DNA from: Craterostigma plantagineum
Lineage: Eukaryota; Streptophyta; Magnoliopsida; Lamiales; Linderniaceae
NCBI GenBank assembly: GCA_027422505.1
Contig: JAPQWV010001362.1
Span: 1 to 64,000, forward strand
Length of the DNA: 64,000 bases
Reading direction: 5' to 3'
Below the pieces are notes generated by a model. It was given only the letters and a program-made list of their open reading frames with translations. It had not been told where the DNA came from and made no database searches. Of the stretch, positions 23,220 through 33,632 are shown one piece after another; within the stretch, counting starts at the first letter, position 1; the number at the start of each line of letters is the position of its first letter. Made by a program: the position numbers and the translations under genes.

Positions 23220-26200
23220 ATGATACATGTCGCCATTTGGAATACACGTGGTCTATCCATGTTAGACCACAGATGGGCGGTGGGGGATATGATTACAAAA
23301 CACAATTTGAAACTTTTCCAGCTGCATGCATATGGGTCGGGTGGGACCCGCAATATGTGGGAGTCACGACTGAAGCATGTACCAATCAGACGGTACATTG
23401 CAAAATTTGTATCATTGAGGAGGAACTGGAGTTCTTCACTACATTTGTCTATGGCCATAATCTCCGGGCAGAACGACGTGGGCTTTGGGCTGACCTTACA
23501 TCTACTTCGCGTACTCGGGAGCCGGTTTCGTTGCTCGTCATGGGAGACTTCAACGCAATTATTGATAGCAGTGAAGCAAGAGGAGGAGCTAATACGCGAG
23601 GCTGCCAAGACATGAATGAATGCCTGATCTCTTCGGACCTTGTCAACCTTCCACGACTAGGCTCTTTCTTCACCTGGTATAACCAACAAAGTGGTAATTT
23701 GGGGATTTGGAGATGTCTGGATAGGATGCTCGGGAATCGGCTTCGCTGGCCAGGTTTGGGGAGTTGGCATATAGATGCACCATGCCGGCCACGTCTGATC
23801 ACTCCCCTCTTATCTTGGAAGTGGAACCTCCACCAAGGACGAAGGGTACAAGTTTACGTTTTGATAACTTCCTCACTCAAGACCCCCGGTTCATCCCATT
23901 AGTGGAAGAGGTTTGGAGGCGCAAAGAGGCTGGTTACCCAATGTTCGGGGTTGTCAAGAGACTCAAAATCCTAAAACAGGAGATGAGGAAATTGCGGCGT
24001 GACAAGGGCGACCTTAATCGCAACGTTATTGAAGCACGGCAATTTCTCGAGGCTCCCCAAAAACTACTAATAAACCATCCGATGGAGCCTCAGCCGCTTA
24101 TCCTTGAGAAGAGATGTCTTTACGCTTATGCTAAAGCCGTGGATATGGAACACTCTGCTTTGGCAAACGTGCGAAGGTTGCTGGTTGAAGGATGGCGATC
24201 AATGTACTACATTCTTCTTCAAGAAGGTAGCTATCCGAAGGGCTATCATACGCACACTCTCTATTGATAATGAGGCTGGCACCACTATTGAGGGCGAAGA
24301 CCAAGTCAGGGCTGAACTACTACGTTACTACACTGACATCCTTGGACGTTCTAGCCGTGTGACCCCTCTTGCTCCTGCCGAGGTGACTCCGTACCTCGCC
24401 AGGACCGTTAACCTTGATGAGTCTGAAGCTATGGTACTGCCTGTTATTGAGACGGAGATTAGGAAAGCGCTCTTCTCCATTGGTGATAATAAATCCGCTG
24501 GGCCGGACGGCTACTCGGCCAAGTTCTATAAGCATGCTTGGGACGTCATTGGAACGGATGTTACACATGCAATACAAGAATTCTTCCGGACTGGTCATCT
24601 TCTTGGCGAGCTGAACTTGACACTTATTACTCTTATCCCAAAGTGCGAGAATCCAAGGGCAGCGAGGGAGTTTAGGCCCATATCATGTTGCAATGTGCTC
24701 TACAAGGTCATCTCGAAGGTGATAGCTAATCGGCTGTGGGGTTGCTTAGCGAAACTTGTCCATCCTACCCAGACGGCCTTGATCCCGGGGCGTCGTATCA
24801 CAGACAACATCCTTTTGGCCCAGGAAGTTTGCCGCGGGTACTACAGCATGGGGCTTCCTGAAAGAGTGGCGTTCAATGTAGATCTGGCCAAGGCGTATGA
24901 CATGGTCGAGTGGGACTTCCTTTTGATGACTCTTGAAGTGCTCCACTTCCACCCTAAGTTCATTGGATGGATTCGTGCTTGCCTTACGACCACTTCGTTC
25001 TCCATTAGTATCAACGGTCGTCCTGAAGGTTTCTTCAAATGCAGACGTGGCCTTCGACAAGGTGACCCCATTTCCCCTTACCTATTTACTTTGGTAATGG
25101 AAGTCCTGCATGGTATTATTGAGGATCGGATACGGCATAGCGGGAGGTTTAGGTACCATTGGCGGTGTGAACCTACTAATATGTTCATGCTTTCCTTCAC
25201 GACTTACTCCTGTTCTCTCATGCGGATGCGAGTTCTGTCCGTGTCTTCAAGGAAAGCCTTGATATGTTCGCGACTCTATCTGGCCTACGAGCCAACCCCA
25301 ATAAGAGTGAGATGTACATCTCCAAGCGTGGCGATGGGCTGACGGGAGCTCTGCACTCTATTATGGGGTTCTCAGCTAGGTCACTTCTAGTGCGCTACCT
25401 ACGTGTGCCATTGATTACATCGCGTTTGACTATTGCTGACCGTCACCCTCTAATTACCGCCGTTGACCGACGCTTAGGCTCGTGGACTCACCAAACACTA
25501 TACTACGCTGGGAGGGTCCAGCTTATTAAATCTGTGCTCATGGGGCTCCATACTTACTGGGCGGGAGTGTTCCTGCTCCCTAAAGGTGTCATCCGTGTTA
25601 TTGAGTCACGCTTCAGGGCCTTCCTTTGGAAGGGCTCCACTGCTAAAGTGGCACGGGCTGACATCTGCTTACCCATTAAGGAAGGCGGCCTGGGGATCAG
25701 ATCGATTGAGACGAACAACAAAGCTCTAATTATGCGCCTTCTCTGGAGCTTGCTTAGTGGGGACGAGAGCTCCATCTGGGCCACATGGATCCGACGCACG
25801 AGATTAAGTAACACTTCCTTATGGTCTATAAGGCCTAATCCTCGAACATCTTGGAGCTGAAGGAAACTTTTAAAGCTTCGTCATCTTATCCGCCCGCTGA
25901 TTGAATTCCACATTGGGAATGGGACGAACACGTTCCTTTGGAACGACCCATGGCTCTTCCATGAACCGATGGTTGACAGATTTGGGCCCATGGTCATGGG
26001 GCTGCCGCTCGATTCTAGACTCAGCGCTGTCATTAACGAAGAGGATTGGAACTGGCCGGGACAAACCACTGTTGAATATATTGACTTTCTCCTCTTCTTC
26101 CATAGGCAATCCCAACTGAAGAGGACGGAGTTCGCTGGAATGCTACGGGAAATGGCCAATTCACCACCAGATCGGCTAGGGAACACCTGAGACTGCAAAG

Positions 26201-27442
26201 ACCTATCGTCCATTGGAGTACACTTTTCGGTGGACCGCTTGCCATTACAAGACATAAATTCATCCTTTGGTTGGCGATCAGAGATAAATTGGCCACGCGC
26301 GATAAGGCTTGGGTGGTGGCTGCAGCGGGAACGTCCATCCGTCTATGTGACAACCAAACGGAGGAAACGATAAGACATTTCTTTTTTGAGTGTACTTTCA
26401 CGCGACGTTGTCTTCGTATTTGCGTGACAGGCTGCGGTTCAGCTGGCCTAGAACGGACTGGTTCGAGGGCAGTCTTTGGGCAGCTAACTGTTGGAAGGGC
26501 CAGCACCTCGCTAGGTTGGGACCGCGACATGCCATCTCCTCGTTGATCTACCACCTTTGGATGGAACGCAATAGGAGATGGCACGACGGACACCGCCGCA
26601 CCCCGGACCAGATTGCGGCTGAGGTTGAAACCCTCCTCTCCCTGCGTTTATCCACAATCACGCCCAAATACCAACTCCAAGTTAGTCCTCTCCGACGCAT
26701 TTGGTGCATCACTTGGTAGGACGGATTTATGGGGCTTCGTAGGACCTATCGTTGTTCCCGGACCTTGGTGTTCGGAGGAACTTTCGGCTTGGATGTGGAG
26801 ATTGAGTTTTACTACATGATCTCTTCCTTTCTGTCTTTGCCTCTTTGCCCTCGGCTTGCTCTCCTCTTGTTTTCTCTGCTTGCAGGTTTGAAGTGCGTTG
26901 TGCTTGTCCTTTGAATCTCGTGCGGTCTCCCCTGGGCTGGCGCTCTGTCTCCATCTTTGCTGCGTTGGCTTGTTTGGGGTTGCTATGCTGAGTCTTGCGT
27001 GTGGAATGGCCCACCATGTCGTGGCTTTCGGCACCGGTCCCCCTCTCCTTGGAAAAGTAGGAGGTGGCATGATTACGCCTCACACCGACCAGCCTTGCGG
27101 ATGTTCCCCTTTCCCGTCCGAAGCCTAACCCTCATGATACGGCCTTCGGTCTTATGCCTTTGGCGATGTTCTTGGCTCTATGCCTGGCTTCCCTGCTGGT
27201 ACCTCATCTGGTGCTAGGAACCTGTTGATGGAAGTGGTTTTTAGACGCCTACGTAGCATGATCTTGATTGATTTTGTCGTGTATTGTCCTTAGCTTGGTC
27301 TTGTTGGGACCTTGTGGGTTGTCAGGTCTTAGGTGCTGTCTGGTCGGTAGAACATTACCGTTTGGTGCGTCATGAGCGATATCATGCACGCTGCTCTGTA
27401 ACTCCTGTCTTTTCCTTCTCTATTAGTGACACTTTCCAAAAA
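23220..27442 (+). pseudogene. L1-type LINE ORF2, nearly full length (plus strand, nested)
   Basis: The frame opens with MIHVAIWNTRGLSMLDHRW, the usual start of a plant LINE endonuclease (APE type). It continues with SLLVMGDFNAIIDSSEARGG and FTWYNQ. RT follows: GDNKSAGPDGYSAKFYKHAW, TLITLIPKCENP, EFRPISCCNVLYKVISKVIA, LIPGRRITDNILLAQE, VAFNVDLAKAYDMVEWDF and RRGLRQGDPISPYLF. The catalytic FADD box near 25195 is damaged and frame-shifted. The C-terminal region includes TFLWNDPWLF and SLIYHLWMERNRRWHDG. The coding part ends near 26719 and an approximately 720-nt 3' untranslated region ends in CCAAAAA at 27442. At least four frameshifts. It is inserted in the minus-strand LINE. Confidence 0.85.
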
Positions 27443-28906
27443 CATAAAAGGGCCTTGTTATCTGTTTCAATACACCTAATCCCAAAGCCGCCTTCTTGCT
27501 TTGGTAGGCAGATATCGACCCAAGCCACTTTAGCAGAGGAGCCATTCCATAAGAATTCCTTAAGTTTAGCCTCGATACTCTTGATGACACCTTTGGGAAG
27601 GAGAAAGACACTCCCCCAGTATGTATGTAACCCAAAAAGGACCGACTTGATAAGTTGTACCCTACCCGCGTAAGATAAGTGGAGATTAGTCCAAGACCCC
27701 AAGCGTCGATTAATGCTGCTACCCGGGGGGGCGCAATCAGCAATACTAAGTCTCGAGGTGATGAGAGGGACCCCAAGGTAACGAACAGGAAGAGAGCCGA
27801 GTGGTATCCCCATCACAGTGTGGAGCTGGTCCTTCAGGCGGTTGGCTCTTTTGGAGATGAACATCTCTCTTTTATGAAGGTTAGGCTGCAGGCCGGATAG
27901 CGTAGCGAATTGATCTAGGCAGCCTTTAAAGGTGGTCACCGACTCAGTATCCACATGGGAGAAAAGACGAATATCGTCCGCAAAGGAGAGCATAAATAGT
28001 TTAGTGGTCTTTTCCAATGATAGCGGAAGCTAATTGCAACAAATTGTCGTGCAAGACCTCCATCACGAGCGTGAAGAGGTAAAGAGAAATAGGATCACCC
28101 TGACGGAGGCCACGACGCCCTTGGAAGAAACTACAGGTCTGCCATTAACGTTGACCGAGTAAAAAGGAATCGTAAGACAAGCTCGAATCCAGCCCAAAAA
28201 AGTACGATGAAAGTTGAGAGCTTCGAGCGTTCCAAGAATGAAGTCCCATTCAACCCGGTCATAGGCCTTAGCAATGTCGACCTTGAAGGCCACTCCTTCC
28301 GGTAACCCACGCTATTATACCCGTGGCAAATCTTATGCTAGGAGGATATTATCCAATATGCGCCGGCCGGGGATAAAAGCCGTTTGTATCGGGTGAATAA
28401 GACGGGCCAGGTAGACCTTCAAGCGATTAGCGATGACCTTGGAGATGATTTTATAAAGTACATTGCAACACGATATAGGTCTGAAATCGTTGGCGAATCG
28501 TGGGTTGTCGCTCTTGGGGATAAGCGTAATAAGCGTCGAGTTAAGTTCTTTTAGGAAGAACCCCGTTCTGAAAAACTCCTTGATGGCATAAGTAATATCA
28601 GTCCCAACCGTGGCCCAAGCATGCTTGAAGAAGGCCGCCGAGAACCCATCCGGACCGGGGGATTTGTTGTCTCCCATAGAAAAGAGTGTTTCTTGATCTC
28701 GTCGTCACTAACAGGTTGAATCATCATAGTAGCCTCGTCTATCCCAGTTTTCTCTCTAGAAAAGGCGCTATCATAGTAGCTGAAATGGGAGTCGTACGGG
28801 TAGATTGGCCGAGGAGTTCCGTGTAGTAGCGTAACAGTTCGGCTCGTACTTGCGTGTCGCCCTCGAAGATGTCCCCCGCTTTATTCTCTAAGTAGAAAAT
28901 CCGGTT
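27443..28906 (-). pseudogene. LINE ORF2 RT, minus LINE middle segment
   Basis: Minus-strand RT motifs, from 28906 downward: RIFYLENKAGDIFEGDTQVR, GDNKSPGPDGFSAAFFKHAW, TLITLIPKSDNP, DFRPISCCNVLYKIISKVIA, FIPGRRILDNILLA, VDIAKAYDRVEWDF, and the catalytic LSFADDIRLFSHVD near 28000-27960. Then LPVRYLGVPLITSR and GGFGIRCIETDNKALL reach the junction at 27443. The FADD aspartates are intact here, but frameshifts near 28690, 28300 and 28120 break the frame. The 3' continuation of this LINE is at 23219-21341. Confidence 0.85.
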
Positions 28907-29158
28907 GACCTCGTTGATCTTGATGCTGTCAGTCACCGTCAGAAAAGCCTTCAGATGGGAGTAGGGATCGTCATCGGGATTGCCCTCAAACTGGACTGTC
29001 TGGAAGATCATCTGAAGCCAAGAGTGCTTCAGCTCGAAATTGTTGTTCTCGATCGGCGGGATGACAATCGCCGACTCAGTACTACCTAGCGCGTCATTCC
29101 TGAGGAGATCCTGTAGTGATGGCTCCTCCTCGTGGACGGGTACTCTATGGTCTGCCAT
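28907..29158 (-). pseudogene. Athila/Tat-type Gag N-terminus
   Basis: The minus-strand frame begins at 29158 with MADHRVPVHEEEPSLQDLL and continues AIVIPPIENNNFELKHSWLQ and FEGNPDDDPYSHLKAFLTVT. The pattern PPIE-NNFELK...DDPYSHLKAF is typical of Gag of Athila/Tat-group elements. After about 84 residues the frame runs without a stop into LINE RT sequence, giving a 139-residue chimeric ORF (29158-28739). I regard the fusion as accidental. Confidence 0.75.
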
Positions 29159-29348
29159 GCCTACTTCTGTATCTGGACTAAAAGAAATCGACTCGTAAAA
29201 GAAATAACGAAAATAACAATAACTAGAAGAACAAATAACGCCAACAGTAATAAAGAAAAGAAAAGGAAAACTTCAAATAAAATGGCTAAATTACCGAACT
29301 ACGGTGTTCCTAATATCAATTTATTCCCCGGCAACGGCGCCAAAAACT
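29159..29348 (-). other. Primer-binding site and leader of the Athila/Tat fragment
   Basis: TGGCGCCGTTGCCGGGGA on the minus strand (29325-29342) lies 6 bp inside the LTR edge. This is the usual primer-binding site of Athila/Tat-group elements. The rest is a short purine-rich leader up to the gag ATG at 29158. Confidence 0.8.
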
Positions 29349-30891
29349 TGATCGACACGTGGTGTGTGAATGAAAAGTGCGACAAGTAATAATTAAAACG
29401 AATACCTAATTACTATCACCGACGTGTGATAGGCAGTGGACCTATCGTGTGTAGTGCAGTAAAGTGAGTAGACGAGTATCGAACACAAGGAATAAATCAA
29501 GTACTAGTAGTGACCTATCGACTCGATATTTAGCCTAATAAAATACGCAAATTGTTTTATGACTTAACCTAACAGATTATATCTAACTCAACTAGAGATT
29601 CAAAGACCTTAAAACGGATACGAAGCTTCAGATAATAAAGATGTGCTCGGGATTCGAATCCCGCTAGGTGCTATCGGCTAAGACACTAAAATCGTTCCTA
29701 CGTGATTTTGACTAGATCGCAGTAATTTTCCTACCCGCTCGCGAGTTTGCTGTCGCCCTAAACGCTCGCGGGGATCTAAAATTCAGTAATTACTAACGGC
29801 GAGGATCGAGTATTTGCTTTCGCCCTATACTCGATTCCTATCTTCTACGAACGGCCTAAACGTTGTTTAGCTGTCGCCCTAAACGTTTTTTCATACGACT
29901 ACTTTAACACATAGACATATTAAAGTAACGAAACAATTTCATAGAACGATAAATAGTCAAACACATAGTCACGATAATCATAAGTCTTAACTACGAAACA
30001 TCCTAGCGTTCATCTAATCCCAAACACAAAGGAGAATTAGCTACGCATAATAGACGGAAAAACAACGAAAGAAATAAGGAATAAAGGCGAAGAATTCATA
30101 TTCTTGATATCCGGATGATCTGCGATGGAAGCGTCGATGATTCTTCATTCTTCGTTCAATTGGGCGTGATTTCGTCGATGATCCGTCTCTTGCGCTCCGG
30201 GACGCGAATCTGTGTTCTTTTGTGCTATTTTTCGTCTCTAGAGGGATTAGGGTTGATCTCTGATCGGTTCCCCCCTTTCTGGGTCGAATTTGGGCTTTTT
30301 ATAGTGAAATTCGACACTGTCACGGCCTCGGACAAGATAGGTCACGGCCGTGACACTCTCTGGGCAAGAATTGAGCTTACTGCCGCTCGTCACGGCCTGG
30401 TGCAGTAGCGTCACGGCCGTGACCCTCTCAACAGCTTTGCGGCAGTTTCGTATTTCTCTCGGATGGATGGGTAAACGATGTCCGATTGACCTGAAATTTT
30501 AACCATAGATAGAAGACTTGTCAATCTTCATTCTGACCAAAGGGATTCTCAATCCGAGGTCTAGATTGAGAGATATAAATTTTCTAATATTGCTGCTGCT
30601 ATGGGTCACGGCCTGGTGCAATAGGTGTCACGGCCGTGACCATCTTCAGTCTAACTCTCTGCCAAGTGTCACAGCCAAGTGCACTATGTGTCACGGCCGT
30701 GACCTTCACCAGTTTTCATCGTTTTCGCGCCGTTTTGCCTCGTTTTCGCTCATTTCCGCCCGAAACTTGTCCTAAAGCCTCATAATACCAAAACAAGCAG
30801 AAATAGGGTTAATAAGTGCATAAAATGACTACGAAAACTCTATTATGAGCCAATTAAATACTATGATAAACGTACTACGATACGTTTATCA
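29349..30891 (-). repeat. 5' LTR of the Athila/Tat fragment (1543 bp)
   Basis: Read on the minus strand it begins TGATAAACGTA and ends CGTGTCGATCA, just before the primer-binding site. The half near 29700-29900 carries spaced repeats of a CGCCCTAAACG type. The half near 30300-30705 carries the palindrome modules listed separately. The plus-strand frames at 30115 and 30518 are spurious. Confidence 0.75.
30319..30703. repeat. Four paired GTCACGGCC palindrome modules in the LTR
   Basis: The perfect 14-bp palindrome GTCACGGCCGTGAC occurs at 30341-30354, 30410-30423, 30627-30640 and 30690-30703. Each is preceded by a half-site (GTCACGGCCTCGG, GTCACGGCCTGGTGC twice, GTCACAGCCAAGTGC) starting at 30319, 30389, 30605 and 30668. 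The distances are 22, 21, 22 and 22 bp. The modules look like transcription-factor binding sites; that role is inferred. Confidence 0.75.
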
Positions 30892-31404
30892 ATAGCACGA
30901 TGCGTGGTCACTTTCTTGAAGAAGAAAGAAGTGCACTGGTCCCCATCCTTAAGCCACGCCACGTTGGCGCGTTGAGTAGGCGCTCCATTTCCACCGCTCT
31001 GGGATAAGCAAATCGGCAACGTTTCTCGAGAAGTAGTAGGTTCGGATCCATAGGATGATGTATGGCCACGTCATGGACGATGTCAAGGAATCTCTTAGCC
31101 TCAAGAGTGTTGTGGTTCAGATTTCCTTTATCCCTACGAAGTCGCTTCATGACTTGTTTGACTCCTTTAAGTTTCTTCACGACGGCGAACATGGGGCAGC
31201 CGTCCACGGGAATGTTCCCACGAGTCTTCCATCAACATCGTGAATCTAGGATCCTTGGTTAGGAAATTATCAAATTTGAACACGGCACCCGTAGCCCTCG
31301 AAGGATTATTAGCTTCCAAGAGCGGAGAGTGGTTAGAAGTGGATGGTAACGCGCAACGATACACCAGGTCACCAAAGCGAGCAAACCAAGAGGGGTTTCC
31401 CATC
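30892..31404 (-). pseudogene. LINE ORF2 5' segment (endonuclease end and linker)
   Basis: Minus-strand frames give [40 protein letters not shown] and VFKFDNFLTKDPRF (end of the APE endonuclease). Then come MFAVVKKLKGVKQVMKRLRR and a linker ending SFFFKKVTTHRA. The frame is shifted near 31200 and 30990. This is the 5'-truncated start of the minus LINE; it borders the gypsy target duplication at 31405. Confidence 0.8.
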
Positions 31405-33632
31405 TATTCTGATCTATTCTAAGACAAGAGTCGAACACGAAAGCCATCTACGAACTGTCTTAGGAATTCTGCGAGAGAAACAGCTCTACGCCAAATTCCA
31501 GAAATGTGAATTTTGGCTCGAGCAAGTAGCTTTCTTGGAACACGTAATTTCTGGGAATGGAATCTCTGTGGACCCAAGCAAAATCGAAGGCCACGTCCCA
31601 CTACTCTTACGGAAGTTCGGAGTTTCCTCGAACTCGCGGGATACTACCGCAAATTCATAGCTGATTTATCTATTATTGCTTCGACTGTGACAAATTTGAC
31701 TAGAAAGAACGTGCCCTTCAAGTGGACAGAAGCGTGCAAGCAAAGCTTTCACGAACAATACCGTCGGGAACCGGAGGATTCTCAGTATACAATGATGCTT
31801 TGAAGAACGGCTTAGGATGTGTACTGATGCAGAATGGAAAGGTTATCACTTGTGCTTCGAGACAGTTGAAAGAATACGAGAAAAACTATCTGACCCACGA
31901 CCTGGAGCTTGCAGCAGTCGTATTTACGCTAAAGATATGGCGATATTACTCTACCGAGAAAGGTGTGAGATTTTCACCGACCATATGAGTTTGAAGTATT
32001 TCTTCAATCAGAAAAAACTGAAAGGCACCGACGATGGCTAGAACTAGTAAAAGACTACGACTGCGTTATCAATTATCATCCCAAGGCAAATTTGGTTGCA
32101 GACGCGTTAAGCCGCAAAGCTGTGAATGTAGAGTTAAGCAAACTTGGAGTGGAAGTAGTCGACTAGGCGAAGTTGGGAGAAAACTAGAACACTAACCCTT
32201 CAGCCTACGTTGCTAGAATGGATCGGAAAAGCACAAGAAGAGGATGAATTTTGTTTGAAGGTAAAAGATGCGCTACTTGAGGATTTCAAGGTACGAGAGG
32301 ATGGAACCCTACTATCTAAGAACCGACTGTATGTACCTAATGACGAAGGGCTACGACGAACCATAATGACGGAAGCACACGCAACCACATATTCCGTACA
32401 TCCAGGCGCTACGAAGATGTACCAAGCTTTACGAATAACGTACTGGTGGCCAGAAATGAAGAAGGACATAGCAGCATTCGTAAATAGATGTATGACTTGC
32501 CAGCTGATCAAGGCTGAACACCAGCGCCACCTGGAACCCTACAGCCATTACCAATTCCTGAATGGAAATGGGATCATATCATGATGGATTTATTCGTTGG
32601 TTTACCCAAGACGACGAAGGGCCACGATGCTATTTGGGTGGTTGTTGATCGCCTAACTAAATCATCTCATTTCCTCCCAATTAGTTCCACTTTTTCAATG
32701 GAACATATCGCTGAATTGTATATTCAGGAAATAATTCGACTCCATGGAATTCCAACCTCTATTATCTCGGATCAAGATTCGAGATTTCTATCCAACTTTT
32801 GGCAGAGTTTACAGAAAGCAATGGGAACCAAACTCTCGTTCAGTACTGCATATCATCCTCAGACTGACGGGAGTCTGAACGAATAATCCAAACCCTTGAG
32901 GATATGCTACGAGCATGCGTGCTAGACTTCAAGGGAAATTGGAGCAAGTACTTGCCGCTGATCGAATTTTCTTACAATAATAGTTTCCATGCTACAATCA
33001 GAATGGCGCCATATGAGGCTTTATACGGGTGTAAGTGCCGATCTCCAATCCATTGGGATGAAATCGGCGAACGAAGGCTACTAGGACCGAAGCTGTGACA
33101 CGGGAAAGGATGCAAACTGCTCAAGGTCAGCAGAAGAGCTACGCAGATCACCGGCGACGTCCTTTAGAATTCACGGAGGGCGATCGGGTATTTCTAAAAA
33201 TCTCCCCAATGAAAGGAGTAAAGCGCTTTGGAAAGAAGGGCAAGCTAAGTTCCAGATACATAGGCCCATTCAGAATAATTAAGAGAGTCGGCGAAGTCGC
33301 GTATCAGTTAGAATTGTCTGTGTAGGCTTCTTTATCGCAAGTTCACGACGTATTTCACGTATCGACACTACGAAAATATGTCGCGGACCCAAGCCACATG
33401 ATCCTGGATGAGCTTCTCTATCAGCAGCTCAAGCCTGACTTAAGTTATAAGGAGTAACCCATAGAAGTTTTGATGTATGAAATCGAAAGGACTCCGGAAT
33501 AAAACAATTCCGTTAGTTAAGGTTTTGTGGCGGAATCAATTAATTGAGGAAGCCATTTGGGAGCGTGAGGATGATATGAGAATTCGTTATCCCGAGTTAT
33601 TCCAGTTGGTGTAATTCCAGGGACGAAATTCC
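31405..33632 (+). pseudogene. Ty3/gypsy pol of G2: RT end, RNase H, integrase, chromodomain-like tail
   Basis: It continues the RT from 21340: [20 protein letters not shown] and [19 protein letters not shown]. RNase H has [15 protein letters not shown] and [20 protein letters not shown]. Integrase has [19 protein letters not shown] and [12 protein letters not shown] (zinc-binding), [35 protein letters not shown] and a damaged TDGSLNE where others have DGQSERT. The tail KGVKRFGKKGKLSSRYIGPF and a VKVLWRNQ-type chromodomain end near 33610. Frameshifts occur near 31590, 31770, 31960, 32550, 32880, 33095 and 33480, with a stop near 33322. The sequence ends at GGACGAAATTCC, just before where the polypurine tract should be, at the poly(T) of the next LINE. 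Confidence 0.85.

Larger units (their letters stand above)
28907..30891 (-). mobile_element. Athila/Tat-type gypsy fragment: LTR, PBS and gag start
   Basis: On the minus strand it contains a complete-looking 5' LTR (30891-29349), a primer-binding site and the first 84 or so codons of gag, then breaks off at 28907. Both flanks are parts of one LINE coding region (THRA at 30892 and NRIFYL at 28906), so it lies inside the LINE. No second LTR and no target duplication are visible, so most of the inserted element has been lost. Confidence 0.75.
21341..31404 (-). mobile_element. Minus-strand L1-type LINE (composite, with nested insertions)
   Basis: An 11-bp target duplication brackets the block: TATTCTGGTCT at 21330-21340 and TATTCTGATCT at 31405-31415. 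The poly(A) tail appears as T's at 21340-21347. The LINE is 5'-truncated inside its endonuclease (starting [15 protein letters not shown] at about 31404) and interrupted by a plus-strand LINE (23220-27442) and an Athila/Tat fragment (28907-30891). Without these its own length is about 3.9 kb. The 3' untranslated part is about 21348-22085 and has no gene. Confidence 0.8.

Noticed and set aside
28739..29158. Possible new host or domesticated gene with Gag domain
   Set aside because: The frame joins a truncated Gag to mid-RT LINE sequence at a clear insertion junction; nothing suggests selection.
29651..29672. GGGATTCGAATCCCGC, similar to a tRNA T-arm
   Set aside because: No D-arm, anticodon arm or acceptor stem could be matched around it; it lies in the Athila/Tat LTR.
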